Source: a virus
Reading direction: 5' to 3' (one strand)
IMG/VR virus record: IMGVR_UViG_3300036945_000353
Span: 1 to 22,666 of that record
Length of the DNA stretch: 22,666 nucleotides
The notes under the pieces: model-generated
The model's input: only the letters and a program-made list of their open reading frames with translations
What the model was told of the DNA's origin: nothing
The model's database searches: none
Made by a program: the position numbers and the translations under genes
Shown here: positions 1 through 7,591 of the stretch, in pieces
How the letters are laid out: each line of letters starts with the position of its first letter
Numbering within the stretch: the first letter of the stretch is position 1

Positions 1-2
1 CA

Positions 3-449
3 TTAGGTCTAGCGACAAATGCGGCTAGAGATTTGACTGTTGCGAACACATTTTATCCACTCGTCTCTATTAGATTGAAATCAACTACACCGGATTGCAT
101 AGTAGTTCCTACAAGTTTTTCGTTACTTGGGGTCAGCACTGGCAACTATCGTTACAAATTAACAAGAGACGCGACAATTACTGCTGGCGCTTGGGTTGAT
201 TTAGCTGACAGTAACATTCAATATAATATTACTGCCACTGGAATGAGCGGCGGTGAAGATATGGATACAGGCTACTTTGCAACATCAAACCAATCAACGG
301 GCGCAATCCCTTCACAAAGCGATTTGTTCAAATATCAATTAGAACGAAACAGTTTTGATGGGACTTATTTTACATTTACACTTGGGTGTTGTTCTAATGG
401 CGCTGGCGATGATATACTAGGTTCAATTAGTTGGCAAGAAATTACTTGA
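3..449 (+). CDS. Virion structural protein, C-terminal part (5' end outside window)
   Basis: The reading frame is open from the first bases of the window, so this is the 3' end of a longer gene; an internal TTG at 33 is not a real start. The visible ~148 residues are rich in Thr, Ser, Gly and Asn, have alternating beta-type patterning and no charged helices. They contain a stretch of the type PLVSIRLKS near the start and end in SISWQEIT. From memory this resembles the C-terminal domain shared by tail-fibre, baseplate or head-associated structural proteins of marine T4-like phages, where it is usually annotated only as 'structural protein'. It ends 120 bases before the next gene. The structural role is inferred from composition and position next to other late genes; the exact virion location is unknown. 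Confidence 0.6.
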   Translation, partial: LGLATNAARDLTVANTFYPLVSIRLKSTTPDCIVVPTSFSLLGVSTGNYRYKLTRDATITAGAWVDLADSNIQYNITATGMSGGEDMDTGYFATSNQSTGAIPSQSDLFKYQLERNSFDGTYFTFTLGCCSNGAGDDILGSISWQEIT

Positions 450-519
450 GTGATGTGATCTATGCTATAGCCGAATACCGGGTATACCTAAATGTCTATA
501 TACATCTGTGTGATAATGT

Positions 520-527
520 GATAAATA
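520..527 (+). promoter_or_regulatory. Possible late promoter box (GATAAATA)
   Basis: The box differs from TATAAATA at one position and lies about 45 bases upstream of the DUF1127 gene. A short hairpin (GTTGTC 533-538 with GACAAC 545-550) lies between the box and the gene. Only the box and its position support the call. Confidence 0.35.
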
Positions 528-572
528 TGGTTGTTGTCAATGGGGACAACTTACACATCACAGAGGTTAAAA

Positions 573-800
573 ATGACCACTACATATGTACTTCCACAAA
601 ATGTTTTTGTGAAGGTTTATAACTCAATCCAAAACTTTATGACTGAAGTTTCAAATCGTAGAGCTAAGACAAAACTAATCAAAAAGACAGTTAAACAACT
701 TAACGAACTAACAGACCGCGAGTTAAGAGATATTGGACTTTCACGTTATGATATCGAACAGGTCGCAAAAGAATATATGAAAGAACTTAACACAAAATAA
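573..800 (+). CDS. DUF1127 (YjiS-like) small protein
   Basis: The 75-residue product ends in a C-terminal segment with the hallmark of the DUF1127 family: L-x-x-L-x-D-R-E-L-x-D-I-G-L-S-R-x-D-I (about residues 47-65), preceded by a basic helix. The ATG at 573 is chosen because AGAGG lies 6-10 bases upstream; the longer frame back to 531 would start within a hairpin and has no ribosome-binding site. DUF1127 proteins are short, Arg-rich proteins common in alpha- and gammaproteobacteria. Some have been linked to RNA metabolism and stress responses, but no general biochemical function is settled. A copy in a phage, between a structural gene and a strong terminator and behind a late-type box, looks like an acquired host gene. 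Family assignment is firm; its role in infection is unknown. Confidence 0.75.
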   Translation: MTTTYVLPQNVFVKVYNSIQNFMTEVSNRRAKTKLIKKTVKQLNELTDRELRDIGLSRYDIEQVAKEYMKELNTK

Positions 801-826
801 TTCAATAAATTTGTATTGAATCGAAT

Positions 827-851
827 AAAGGCGGGCTTAATGCCCGCTTTT
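827..851 (+). terminator. Rho-independent terminator after the DUF1127 gene
   Basis: GGCGGGC and GCCCGC pair around a 5-base loop (TTAAT). The stem is extended by A-U pairs and followed by a T-rich tract (TTTTCTTTT). It separates the DUF1127 gene from the late promoter at 858. A weaker hairpin (TTCAATA/TATTGAA, 801-820) precedes it. Confidence 0.85.
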
Positions 852-857
852 CTTTTA

Positions 858-865
858 TATAAATA
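858..865 (+). promoter_or_regulatory. Late promoter box TATAAATA
   Basis: A perfect match to the T4-type late promoter octamer lies directly after a terminator and 45 bases upstream of the first gene of a run of virion and lysis genes (911-7157). It is the likely start of that late transcript. Confidence 0.7.
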
Positions 866-910
866 ATACTAATGTAGTAAGGCTACGGCAAACCTATGAA
901 TGGAGACAAA

Positions 911-3643
911 ATGAAACTTGATAAAAACAAGCCTGTTAAAAAGGCTGATAAAGAACTTGTTAAGAATACTATTGAAATCAATCCCACATTAAAAGAAGCT
1001 TCCGGTAAAACTGCCGTTATTGCGTGGGGTCGCATGAATCCAATTACTGTTGGACATGAGAAGCTTGTCGACAAAGTTTTAGAAGTAGCTCGTAAATCTA
1101 AAGCTGATCCTATGGTATTCCTTTCACATACGCAGGATCCAAAAAAGAATCCACTTTCATATGATGATAAATTACGTCTTGCAAAAACTGCATTTGGTTC
1201 TATTATCAAAAGTTCTGCTTCAAAAACAATCATTGATATTATGAAGCAACTACAAGGTCAGTATGACAATGTTATTCTTGTTGCTGGTCAAGACCGAATC
1301 AATGAATTTCAAGCACTCCTAACAAAGTATAATGGTAAAGACTATACTTTTGACTCAATCACAGTAGTATCGGCTGGTGAACGTGACCCTGATGCTGATG
1401 ATGTAACAGGCATGTCTGCATCAAAGATGCGTGCATTGGCCCTACAAGGCGATCAGGCAGCATTTACAAAAGGTCTTCCTAAAAAGCTACAAGCACATGC
1501 CGCGGATGTATATAAACTTGTGCGTGCTGGTATGCGGATTGCTGAAGGTCTTGAACTTGAAGAAGCAGTATTGACCATTGCACAAAGACTTAAGAGAGCA
1601 CAAGTTCTTCGTAGAAATGAACCAAAATTAAAAGCAGCAAGACTCAGAGCGGCTAAAAGAATGGCTGCTCAACCAAAACTAATTAATCGTGCACGTAAAA
1701 AAGCAATTGAACTAATTCGTGCCAGAGTTGCTGGTGAACGCGGTGCTAACTATCATGATTTATCGGCAAGTGAAAAGATCCAAATTGATAAACAAGTTGA
1801 AAAGCGTAAAAAAGCAATTGGTAAAATTGCGGCAAGATTACTTCCATCCGTAAGAAAGGCTGAAATGATTCGCTTTCAACATGCCACACACGGTAATGTT
1901 GAAACTGTTAAAGTAAATGAATCATTTGAAGCTTTTATGGAAGCATCAATGGCTGATACCAAACCAAAGAAAAGATTCCATGATCTGTTTAAAAAAGACA
2001 AAACTGTAAAGTTTGATAAAAGATTTAAATTTAACCGTCATGTCAATGAAGAGGTAGAATCTGATCTTGAGTTGTTGGAACTTATTGACGAAGCCTTTGT
2101 ATCATTTAAATTACAAGAACAGAAAAGTATGTCTGCTCTCTTAAAGAAAGCAGAACTTGCAAATGTTGACTTTGATGTTGTATTATCAGTATATCACGAA
2201 GGTCTTAATGAAGAACATGGTAGTCATTTAACTGATGAACAGTATGCATTTAACAAAGTAAATAGTTTTGTTGCTGAAGCATCAACAAGAATGCCACATC
2301 TGTTAAATCCTGGATTGTCTCTTAAACAACAATTAGTACATGGTCTAACACATCGTGATCTTGACATAGACGGTGATGTTGATAGTTTAGATAAAACAAC
2401 ACCTTCAGATATTACAGGTATAGAAAAAAATGTCTATAACAAGATGATGAAAAAATATGCAGGTGAAAAGAAACACACTGCTGCCGGTAAACCTGCATAT
2501 GAATCAGCTGGGTTATGGGCAAATATTAATGCTCGCCGTAAACAAGGTTTACCGCCTAAAAAGCCTGGCGAAAAAGGTTATCCAACAACATTAAAGATTG
2601 AAGGTGTAAATGATCCATCAATCTTTAAAGCAGTATTTCTTGCTGGGGGTCCTGGATCAGGTAAGTCATTTATTGTAGGTAAGACTGCATTGACAGCACT
2701 TGGTTTTAAAGTAATTAATTCAGATGACATCTTTGAAAGAGCATTGGCCAAGGTTAATCTGAAACCAACACCAGAAGACATCTATTCACCATTAGGCCAA
2801 CAGACAAGAGACCAAGCAAAAGTTGTTACTGGTAAGAAACTAGAATTGGCCATTTCTGGTCGTCTTGGACTTGTCATTGATGGTACTGGTAAAGACTATG
2901 CAAAGATTGAAAAACAGGCTGATAAACTTCGTGCTATTGGTTACGAAGTTGCAATGATCTTTGTTAATACCGACCTTGATACTGCATTGGCTAGAAATAG
3001 AATGAGAGCTCGTTCACTTCCAGATGATGAAGTATCTGCAATGTGGAAAGATGTTCAAAAGAATCTTGGTAAGTTTCAAAATTTCTTCCGTCAGAAAATG
3101 TTTATCATTGACAACTCAGAAGGTTCTAATTATGAAGGTGCTGTGTTATCAACCTATCGTAAAATTGCTGGATGGGCTAAAACAAAACCTGAAACCAATG
3201 CAGCTAATGATTGGATCAAAGCAAAGACTGTAAAAGAAGAATCTGTAAATGAAGCATTTGAATCTATGTTGACTGAAGAAACTCAGTGTGCACTTATTAC
3301 ACAAGCAGACATTCGTGAACTTGAAAAGTTTGCCGATGATCTATTAGCAAAATATGGTATTGATATTGAATTCACAAAGCACTTTGGTGACCGTATGTCA
3401 GATGAGCGTAACACACCATGTATCAATGTCAAGGAATTAAAAGACTTCTTCCGCAAAGTATATGCAAATGCAGGTGCAAAGATCAAAGGTAATGTTGGTC
3501 TTGAAGTTGTTATTAAAGATCTACAAAAGTCCTTAAATATGCCTGTTGTGATTGACCGCAAAAAAGGTGAAGTTGAAGTGACTTTTAAAACCATTATGAG
3601 AAAAAAGAACTTTACATCATCATCAAAAACAGTACAATATTAA
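911..3643 (+). CDS. Nucleotidyltransferase plus P-loop kinase, multidomain phage protein
   Basis: The product has 910 residues. The ATG at 911 is preferred over 896 because GGAG ends five bases before it. Residues ~35-200 form a cytidylyltransferase/NMNAT-like domain: G-R-M-N-P-I-T-V-G-H (40-49, HIGH-type motif) and a later M-S-A-S-K-M-R motif of the ISSTxxR type. A basic helical region follows. Around 483-494 lies a dockerin/EF-hand-like loop (D-L-D-I-D-G-D-V-D-S-L-D). Residues ~570-740 form a P-loop kinase like zeta-toxin/polynucleotide-kinase folds, with Walker A G-G-P-G-S-G-K-S near 578-585. The last ~120 residues match, from memory, a phage-specific domain with F-T-K-H-F-x-x-R. Segments at 335-349 and 779-790 resemble T4 gp21 cleavage sites and divide the protein into three parts. 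The substrates are unknown; NAD or RNA-end metabolism is inference. Confidence 0.75.
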   Translation: MKLDKNKPVKKADKELVKNTIEINPTLKEASGKTAVIAWGRMNPITVGHEKLVDKVLEVARKSKADPMVFLSHTQDPKKNPLSYDDKLRLAKTAFGSIIKSSASKTIIDIMKQLQGQYDNVILVAGQDRINEFQALLTKYNGKDYTFDSITVVSAGERDPDADDVTGMSASKMRALALQGDQAAFTKGLPKKLQAHAADVYKLVRAGMRIAEGLELEEAVLTIAQRLKRAQVLRRNEPKLKAARLRAAKRMAAQPKLINRARKKAIELIRARVAGERGANYHDLSASEKIQIDKQVEKRKKAIGKIAARLLPSVRKAEMIRFQHATHGNVETVKVNESFEAFMEASMADTKPKKRFHDLFKKDKTVKFDKRFKFNRHVNEEVESDLELLELIDEAFVSFKLQEQKSMSALLKKAELANVDFDVVLSVYHEGLNEEHGSHLTDEQYAFNKVNSFVAEASTRMPHLLNPGLSLKQQLVHGLTHRDLDIDGDVDSLDKTTPSDITGIEKNVYNKMMKKYAGEKKHTAAGKPAYESAGLWANINARRKQGLPPKKPGEKGYPTTLKIEGVNDPSIFKAVFLAGGPGSGKSFIVGKTALTALGFKVINSDDIFERALAKVNLKPTPEDIYSPLGQQTRDQAKVVTGKKLELAISGRLGLVIDGTGKDYAKIEKQADKLRAIGYEVAMIFVNTDLDTALARNRMRARSLPDDEVSAMWKDVQKNLGKFQNFFRQKMFIIDNSEGSNYEGAVLSTYRKIAGWAKTKPETNAANDWIKAKTVKEESVNEAFESMLTEETQCALITQADIRELEKFADDLLAKYGIDIEFTKHFGDRMSDERNTPCINVKELKDFFRKVYANAGAKIKGNVGLEVVIKDLQKSLNMPVVIDRKKGEVEVTFKTIMRKKNFTSSSKTVQY

Positions 3644-3653
3644 GGATTTTAAA

Positions 3654-4514
3654 ATGACTTTTGAACTAAAAAAAGAACATGTGGCAGAAATGCTGAAAGG
3701 TAACAAGAATATTGATGGGTGGTATAATGCCATGGTCAAGATTCTACCAAAATATGAAATCAACTCACCGAATAGAATTGCAGGATTTATGGCACAGTGT
3801 GGCCATGAATCAGTTAACTTTACAGTACTTGAAGAGAACTTAAATTATAGTGCTGAAACACTTGAAAAACTATTCAGTAAATACTTTTCAAAAGCTGGAC
3901 GGAATGCTGCAGATTATGCAAAAAAGCCTGAAAAGATTGCTAATATAATTTATGCATCACGTATGGGTAATGGTGATACTGCTTCTGGTGATGGATGGAA
4001 ACATAGAGGTCGTGGTATCATTCAACTTACAGGCAATGAAAATTATACTAACTTTGGCAATTCAATCGGCAAATCGGTTGATGAAGTCATTGAATATCTT
4101 AAAACAATTGAAGGTGCTCTTGAATCGGCATGCTGGTATTGGAACTCTCGTAAGATCAATGCTGTCTGTGATGCAAATGATATTACAAAAATGTCTAAAC
4201 TTGTGAATGGTGGTACTATTGGTCTTGCTGAACGTAAGAAACATTATGATCATAATCTTACAGTACTTGTCGGAACCACAAATGTTGTTTCCATAAAAAA
4301 GACAAAAATAACATCTGGTTCTGATCTGACAACTGCATTGAATGTTGGATCAACTGGTGATACTGTAAAAGCACTTCAGATAAAACTTGGTTTGAATGCT
4401 GATGGTACATATGAATTAAGAACAAAGCGTGCCGTAAAAGATTGGCAAGCCAAAAATGGACTTACTGCTGATGGTGTGGCAGGACCTATAACCCTTAAGA
4501 AACTGTTAGGATAA
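3654..4514 (+). CDS. Endolysin: GH19 lysozyme/chitinase-fold domain plus peptidoglycan-binding domain
   Basis: The product has 286 residues. Residues ~1-205 are a glycoside hydrolase family 19 domain of the kind phages use to cut peptidoglycan: the Q-C-G-H-E-S motif places the likely catalytic Glu at 52, followed by the L-E-E-N-L-N-Y-S segment (residues 59-66), then G-R-G-I-I-Q-L-T-G and an A-C-W-Y-W segment. Residues ~220-286 are a PG_binding_1 domain with L-N-V-G-S-x-G-D-x-V-K-x-L-Q and a repeated D-G-x-x-G-P-x-T pattern. No signal peptide is visible, so release would need a holin; a membrane protein at 8881 is a candidate. AAGGA precedes the ATG at good spacing, and the gene starts 10 bases after the large upstream gene in the same late operon. 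The order, with the cell-wall-binding domain at the C-terminus, is common in large phages. Confidence 0.9.
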   Translation: MTFELKKEHVAEMLKGNKNIDGWYNAMVKILPKYEINSPNRIAGFMAQCGHESVNFTVLEENLNYSAETLEKLFSKYFSKAGRNAADYAKKPEKIANIIYASRMGNGDTASGDGWKHRGRGIIQLTGNENYTNFGNSIGKSVDEVIEYLKTIEGALESACWYWNSRKINAVCDANDITKMSKLVNGGTIGLAERKKHYDHNLTVLVGTTNVVSIKKTKITSGSDLTTALNVGSTGDTVKALQIKLGLNADGTYELRTKRAVKDWQAKNGLTADGVAGPITLKKLLG

Positions 4515-4518
4515 CCAA

Positions 4519-5175
4519 ATGAAAACCTTTAATGAATTTACTGAAGCTTATGTCGGCCAAGCTGTTAATTCGTCTGACAAAAAAACCATTAAGGTAACTG
4601 GTCCTGATGGCAAACCTTATTTTAAACAAGTTCCTGCTAAGCGTAACCTGACTCAGGAAGACACTCAACTTGATGAAATTCAGGTCAATTGGTCACATAG
4701 TACTCAAAAGTATCACACCATCAAACATCCTGATGGTAGTCATTATGGTGTATTTGATCACGGAACGTATGGCACTAAAGGTCATGAGATTCGCAAAATC
4801 AAAGACTCTGATGGAAATGTTGTAAAAGCAAAAGATAGTAGAAAACAAAGTGATCGTTATAAATCAGGTATGGGATCACCATCAGAAGCTGCCAAAGCTT
4901 GGACCAAAAAGAATGGTGGAACTATTATAAATCATAAACTTAAAGAAGAAGCTGAGTATGATGAATATACTGAAATGACTCGTTCTGAACTTAAGATTGC
5001 AATTAATTCTGCAAAAAAGATCCTTGACATGATGGACGATGATGTTGAAATTGAAAGATGGCAGATTAGTGAGATCGTAACAGCATCTGATAGTTTAGCA
5101 ACTGTATATCAGAACCTATTGGCTGATAACATGGATGAAGAAGATGAATATGACTCAGAGGAAGATTACGCATGA
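4519..5175 (+). CDS. Virion-associated protein with T4-like capsid-targeting N-terminus
   Basis: The 218-residue product is charged and hydrophilic. It begins M-K-T-F-N-E-F-T-E-A, which closely resembles the capsid-targeting sequence of T4 internal head proteins (M-K-T-Y-Q-E-F-I-A-E-A), cut by the gp21 prohead protease after Glu. Further candidate cleavage points include Q-L-D-E-I near residue 55 and the E-E-A-E-Y-D-E stretch near 150. A central Gly/His/Lys-rich segment and a very acidic C-terminus (D-E-E-D-E-Y-D-S-E-E-D) stand out. It follows the endolysin by 4 bases and overlaps the next gene by ATGA, implying translational coupling. No enzymatic motif is recognised. Packaging in the head is inferred from the N-terminal motif alone. 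Confidence 0.65.
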   Translation: MKTFNEFTEAYVGQAVNSSDKKTIKVTGPDGKPYFKQVPAKRNLTQEDTQLDEIQVNWSHSTQKYHTIKHPDGSHYGVFDHGTYGTKGHEIRKIKDSDGNVVKAKDSRKQSDRYKSGMGSPSEAAKAWTKKNGGTIINHKLKEEAEYDEYTEMTRSELKIAINSAKKILDMMDDDVEIERWQISEIVTASDSLATVYQNLLADNMDEEDEYDSEEDYA

Positions 5176-5978
5176 AATCATTTAAGTCTTTTATTGAAAA
5201 CATATATGAAAGTGCTGATGAAGGACTGAAAGCAAAAGCAGATAAATCTGGTGTATCTCTTGGAATACTCAAAAAGGTATATAGTCGTGGTGTTGCAGCT
5301 TGGAACTCAGGCCATAGACCAGGTACTACTCCACAACAATGGGGTATGGCTCGTGTGAACTCTTATATCACAAAAGGTAAAGGCACATATTATGGTGCTG
5401 ATAAAGACCTTCACGAAGAACAACTAGATGAAAAGACCAGAAGAGATAAAGAATCTGGTTTACCGCAAAAGTATGTGGCTGGTGTATCTGTTGCAACAGC
5501 AAAGGCAAGAGCAGCTCATTGGAAAAAGATGGATCAAAAGAGTGATCGTGATCCTTCGGCATATGAACCAGCGCCTGGCGATGCCACCGCAAAAACAAAA
5601 CCAAGTGAACATACATTAAAGTATCGTAAGATGTATGGTGAAGAACATAATAAATGTGGAACACCAGATTGCTGTGGTCAGTGCAATGAAGAACTTATTA
5701 TTGAGGAAGCCGAATATCAAGGCAAAAAAGTCAAACTGAATGATCCTATTCGAACATCAGAGAATCCAAATAAAAAGTTCAAGGTCTATGTAAGAAATGA
5801 TCAGGGTAATGTTGTCGTAGTTCGCTTTGGTGATCCAAATATGGAAATCAAACGTGATGATCCTGCACGCCGAGCATCATTTAGAGCAAGACATAATTGC
5901 GATAATCCAGGACCGAAGTGGAAAGCAAAATACTGGTCTTGTATGCAATGGCGTGCAGGTGCCAAAGTAGATAACTAA
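5172..5978 (+). CDS. Virion-associated protein with DUF5824-like and phage 'RARHNCD' domains
   Basis: The product has 268 residues in three blocks. The N-terminus M-K-S-F-K-S-F-I-E-N again resembles a capsid-targeting and cleavage signal. Residues ~15-70 match a family I recall as DUF5824 (S-G-V-S-L-G-I-L-K-K-V-Y-S-R-G-V-A-A-W and G-T-T-P-Q-Q-W), seen in many large phages. Residues ~95-160 hold a Lys/Ala/Pro segment around K-Y-V-A-G-V-S, S-A-Y-E-P-A-P-G-D and T-K-P-S-E-H-T, also recurrent in phage proteins. The C-terminus contains S-F-R-A-R-H-N-C-D-N-P-G-P-K-W-K and Y-W-S-C, a common phage virion module with two conserved cysteines; a separate C-x-x-x-x-C-C-x-x-C cluster lies near residue 162. 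LDE and IEE sites separate the blocks. Functions of these domains are not established; packaging is inferred. Confidence 0.65.
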   Translation: MKSFKSFIENIYESADEGLKAKADKSGVSLGILKKVYSRGVAAWNSGHRPGTTPQQWGMARVNSYITKGKGTYYGADKDLHEEQLDEKTRRDKESGLPQKYVAGVSVATAKARAAHWKKMDQKSDRDPSAYEPAPGDATAKTKPSEHTLKYRKMYGEEHNKCGTPDCCGQCNEELIIEEAEYQGKKVKLNDPIRTSENPNKKFKVYVRNDQGNVVVVRFGDPNMEIKRDDPARRASFRARHNCDNPGPKWKAKYWSCMQWRAGAKVDN

Positions 5979-5984
5979 TAAATA
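5977..5984 (+). promoter_or_regulatory. Possible late promoter box (AATAAATA)
   Basis: A one-base variant of TATAAATA overlaps the stop codon of the upstream gene and lies 30 bases before the next start. It could give extra late transcription of 6015-7157. The evidence is sequence similarity only. Confidence 0.3.
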
Positions 5985-6014
5985 CTTAAAACAATAACGT
6001 AATAGGAGTCAAAA

Positions 6015-6680
6015 ATGAAATTAGATCCAGTAGATCAAAAAGCACTTAAAGGTCCACATTCAAGTGCTAAGGACAAAGACATCAACAATGATGGTAAAGT
6101 AAACTCATCTGATGAGTATCTACATAAGCGTCGTCAGGCTGTTTCAAAAGCACTTGGCAAGTTGAAAGAAGCTGCTCTTGAAGAAAAGAAACTTACTGAT
6201 AAGCAAGTAAAGAATGCTCTTGCTTCAGCAAAGGCAAAGCCAAAAGAGATGGTGTCACTTAAAAAGCCTCCTTTCAAAATGGATGAAGAAGCTGAAGAAC
6301 TTGATGAAGTGTCTGCTTCAACATTGGGTTCTTACATTCGCAAATCATCAAAAGATGCAGATGCTTCAATGAAAAAGCGTGATAATGCTCTTGATAATGA
6401 TGATGGTGAAACCGCACGTAAGATGGGCAGAATAGCTCGTAAGCGTGATAAAGGTACAGACATGGCAATGGACAAACTAAAAGGCACTCGTTATGCAAAA
6501 GTTCATGCAACTGAAGAAGCTGACCTTGATGAAGCTAAAAAACCAAAGCCTGGAAATAATGCTATGGTAATGGCAAAGAATATCGGCAAAGTTCTTTCAG
6601 CAGTGAAAAAAGAAGAAGCACCGATGAATGGTGAAAAACCATTGCGTATGAAATTAGCTCAATTCAGAAATCAAGAATAA
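6015..6680 (+). CDS. Lys/Glu-rich virion-associated protein with dockerin-like calcium loop
   Basis: The product has 221 residues, is highly charged and likely largely helical or disordered. Residues ~22-33 form D-I-N-N-D-G-K-V-N-S-S-D, a close fit to a dockerin/EF-hand calcium loop, followed by the basic helix E-Y-L-H-K-R-R. The remainder alternates basic segments with acidic motifs ending in Glu (A-A-L-E-E, E-E-L-D-E-V, A-D-L-D-E-A), which fit the T4 gp21-type rule of a hydrophobic residue two before the cleaved Glu. Cleavage would release several basic peptides, as happens to T4 internal and scaffold proteins. An AGGAG ribosome-binding site lies upstream with good spacing. No homologue of known function is recognised; assignment as a processed internal head protein is inference from motifs and neighbours. 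Confidence 0.6.
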   Translation: MKLDPVDQKALKGPHSSAKDKDINNDGKVNSSDEYLHKRRQAVSKALGKLKEAALEEKKLTDKQVKNALASAKAKPKEMVSLKKPPFKMDEEAEELDEVSASTLGSYIRKSSKDADASMKKRDNALDNDDGETARKMGRIARKRDKGTDMAMDKLKGTRYAKVHATEEADLDEAKKPKPGNNAMVMAKNIGKVLSAVKKEEAPMNGEKPLRMKLAQFRNQE

Positions 6681-6707
6681 GTATAACCCAATAAAGGAGT
6701 AACCGAA

Positions 6708-7157
6708 ATGGCACTATGGGGAAATAAAGACACTAAGGCTGTAACAGGCACAGTTGCTGCAGCAAATTCATCCGCTACAGTAACTGGTACAGGAACAGCA
6801 TTTACAACTGAACTCAAGGTTGGCAACTCACTTGTTATTGCAACTGTGCCTTATGGCATCGTGGCAATTGCAAATACTACATCTTTGACGCTTGCAAGTG
6901 TTTATGCTGGTACAACTGCAACTGGTCTTACAGTGACTGCAAACGAATCACCTGCATCTATTACAAATGGTGATAAGGCAAAGATTTTTGGTGTTGACAC
7001 AACAGAAGCTGCTATAACAAAACAGATTACACATGCTGGTTGGGTTCAACAAACAACTGGTACTGGTGGTCGTTCAGGTCGTGTTACATATGAAACACTT
7101 GTTGCTATGGGAACTATTTCTGGTGATGCTGAAGATACAGCATTCCCTGACGCTTAA
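6708..7157 (+). CDS. Small virion structural protein (Thr/Ala/Gly-rich, beta-structured)
   Basis: The 149-residue product begins M-A-L-W-G-N-K-D, a start I recognise from small structural proteins of T4-like marine phages. The body is a repetitive Thr/Val/Ala/Gly beta-rich sequence (V-T-G-T-G-T-A-F-T-T-E-L-K-V-G-N-S-L) typical of head-decoration, fibre or Ig-like surface proteins, and the C-terminus carries G-G-R-S-G-R-V-x-Y-E-T-L-V-A-M. A strong AAAGGAG ribosome-binding site precedes it and a terminator follows directly, so it is the last gene of the late unit that starts at 858. No enzymatic residues are apparent. Structural role is likely; the exact particle component is not known. Confidence 0.7.
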   Translation: MALWGNKDTKAVTGTVAAANSSATVTGTGTAFTTELKVGNSLVIATVPYGIVAIANTTSLTLASVYAGTTATGLTVTANESPASITNGDKAKIFGVDTTEAAITKQITHAGWVQQTTGTGGRSGRVTYETLVAMGTISGDAEDTAFPDA

Positions 7158-7167
7158 TAAGCATACC

Positions 7168-7193
7168 GAGAGGGGATCAATTCCCCTCTCTTT
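7168..7193 (+). terminator. Rho-independent terminator ending the late virion block
   Basis: A perfect 9-bp stem (GAGAGGGGA/TCCCCTCTC) with a 5-base loop is followed by a short T run (CTTTACA). It lies 10 bases after the stop of the structural gene ending at 7157. The T run is short, so some read-through is possible. Confidence 0.75.
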
Positions 7194-7216
7194 ACATATA
7201 ATAAATGGTGCTCATA

Positions 7217-7591
7217 ATGATCCTTGACGAAAAATCTTTTTTAATATATGCGGCCAAACATTATGATCTAAAAAGATCGTCAGGTGTAGAAGAATTTTAT
7301 GATGACTTAAAACGGTTTCAGTATTTAAAAAGACTTTTTAAACGTTATGAAGAAGATAATGATATTAGACTCAGACTTATCTTGAATCATGTGATTGTAT
7401 TATATAACTGTTTTGGTGTTGCTGCTACAAATATGTTGTTTTTCAAACTAAAAGAACATCATAAATACTTAAAACCATTTGTGATCTTTTTAAACTATAT
7501 GCCAGATTATATAGAATATGAAAATGAACTTATATTGAATAGTGATATATCAATGGATCAACGTATAATAGAAGAGCTGAGAAAAGTATGA
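7217..7591 (+). CDS. Conserved phage protein of unknown function
   Basis: The product has 124 residues, is mainly helical and rich in Tyr, Phe, Leu and Lys: M-I-L-D-E-K-S-F-L-I-Y-A-A-K-H-Y, then an R-L-I-L-N-H-V-I-V-L-Y-N-C-F-G core and L-K-P-F-V-I-F-L-N-Y-M-P. From memory, proteins of this pattern occur widely in T4-like marine phages next to the following gene, without known function. I start it at 7217 because recalled relatives begin M-I-L-D; an in-frame ATG at 7205 is possible, and neither has a good ribosome-binding site. It ends with an ATGA overlap onto the next gene, so the two are probably translated together. Confidence 0.7.
   Translation: MILDEKSFLIYAAKHYDLKRSSGVEEFYDDLKRFQYLKRLFKRYEEDNDIRLRLILNHVIVLYNCFGVAATNMLFFKLKEHHKYLKPFVIFLNYMPDYIEYENELILNSDISMDQRIIEELRKV

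Noticed and set aside
431-622. Plus-strand ORF of 63 codons over the DUF1127 upstream region
   Set aside because: Starts inside the preceding gene with a non-ATG codon, overlaps the clearly coding DUF1127 frame and has no recognisable sequence.
801-820. TTCAATA/TATTGAA hairpin as a separate terminator
   Set aside because: The stem is A-T only and has no T tract of its own; the GC-rich hairpin just downstream is the terminator.
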